Source of the DNA: Proteobacteria bacterium UBA1148
GTDB taxonomy: Bacteria > Pseudomonadota > Gammaproteobacteria > Steroidobacterales > Rariloculaceae
Assembly: GCA_002311835.1 (NCBI GenBank)
Contig: DBZY01000068.1
Location: 1 to 24,443, forward strand
DNA: 24,443 nt
Direction of reading: 5' to 3'
Made by a program: the position numbers and the translations under genes. This document shows, piece by piece, positions 24,380 to 24,443 of the stretch (its first letter is position 1; the number at the start of each line of letters is the position of its first letter). The notes below the pieces were generated by a model that saw nothing but the letters and a program-made list of their open reading frames with translations, did no database searches and was not told the origin of the DNA.

Positions 24380-24443
24380 CAAAAATAACACTACCGAACG
24401 CTTGTGTTTTTTTTATTCTGTTAGGAAGTTCGCACGCTACGTT
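24376..24443 (+). CDS. Start of an exported protein (truncated by window end)
   Basis: An ATG overlaps the stop of the second lectin-like gene (ATGA) and has GGAG 8 nt upstream. The 22 visible codons, MTKITLPNACVFFILLGSSHAT, form a short polar start, a hydrophobic core and an SHA-type cleavage site, which is a typical signal peptide. The frame is open to the window edge. The product cannot be named; tight coupling suggests it works with the lectin-like protein. Confidence 0.6.
   Translation, partial: MTKITLPNACVFFILLGSSHAT

Overview
The window looks like chromosomal DNA from a gammaproteobacterium, of unknown genus. The evidence is the minus-strand block mnmG / rsmG-parA-parB / atpIBEFHAGDC / glmU / glmS, which is the usual gammaproteobacterial arrangement next to the origin region, and Atp, MnmG and GlmU proteins that resemble the enterobacterial proteins closely in motifs and length. 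No rRNA, tRNA, CRISPR array, insertion sequence or convincing oriC was seen.

Layout. (1) 74-10397, minus strand: the complete F1Fo ATP synthase operon (atpI-B-E-F-H-A-G-D-C) followed by glmU and glmS for UDP-GlcNAc and amino-sugar synthesis. Four starts in the housekeeping block are GTG (glmU, atpF, atpI, parA). (2) 10398-12919, minus strand: rsmG, parA and parB, tightly spaced and closed by a clear intrinsic terminator at 10468-10490, which separates them from the atp operon. (3) 13068-19117, plus strand: a five-gene oligopeptide ABC importer (oppABCDF) with 2-11 nt gaps or 4-nt overlaps. It sits between rsmG and mnmG, genes that are normally neighbours. Its OppC-type permease carries an extra periplasmic region of about 140 residues that reads as a fibronectin type III domain. 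(4) 19125-21666, minus strand: mnmG, preceded by a small PmtA-like methyltransferase. (5) 21743-24443: an accessory, envelope-directed stretch. It holds two paralogous secreted proteins with a C-type-lectin-like (DUF1554-like) pattern and four shared cysteines, a lytic-transglycosylase-like lipoprotein between them on the opposite strand, and the start of another exported protein that overlaps the second lectin-like gene by ATGA and runs off the window.

How they work together. Regions 1, 2 and 4 are core functions: energy, chromosome partition, 16S rRNA and tRNA modification, and cell-wall precursor supply. Region 3 imports peptides. Region 5 appears to work at the outer membrane or cell surface; its substrate is unknown. 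The most unusual observations are the FN3-like insert in OppC, the opp operon splitting mnmG from rsmG, and the lectin / transglycosylase / lectin cluster.
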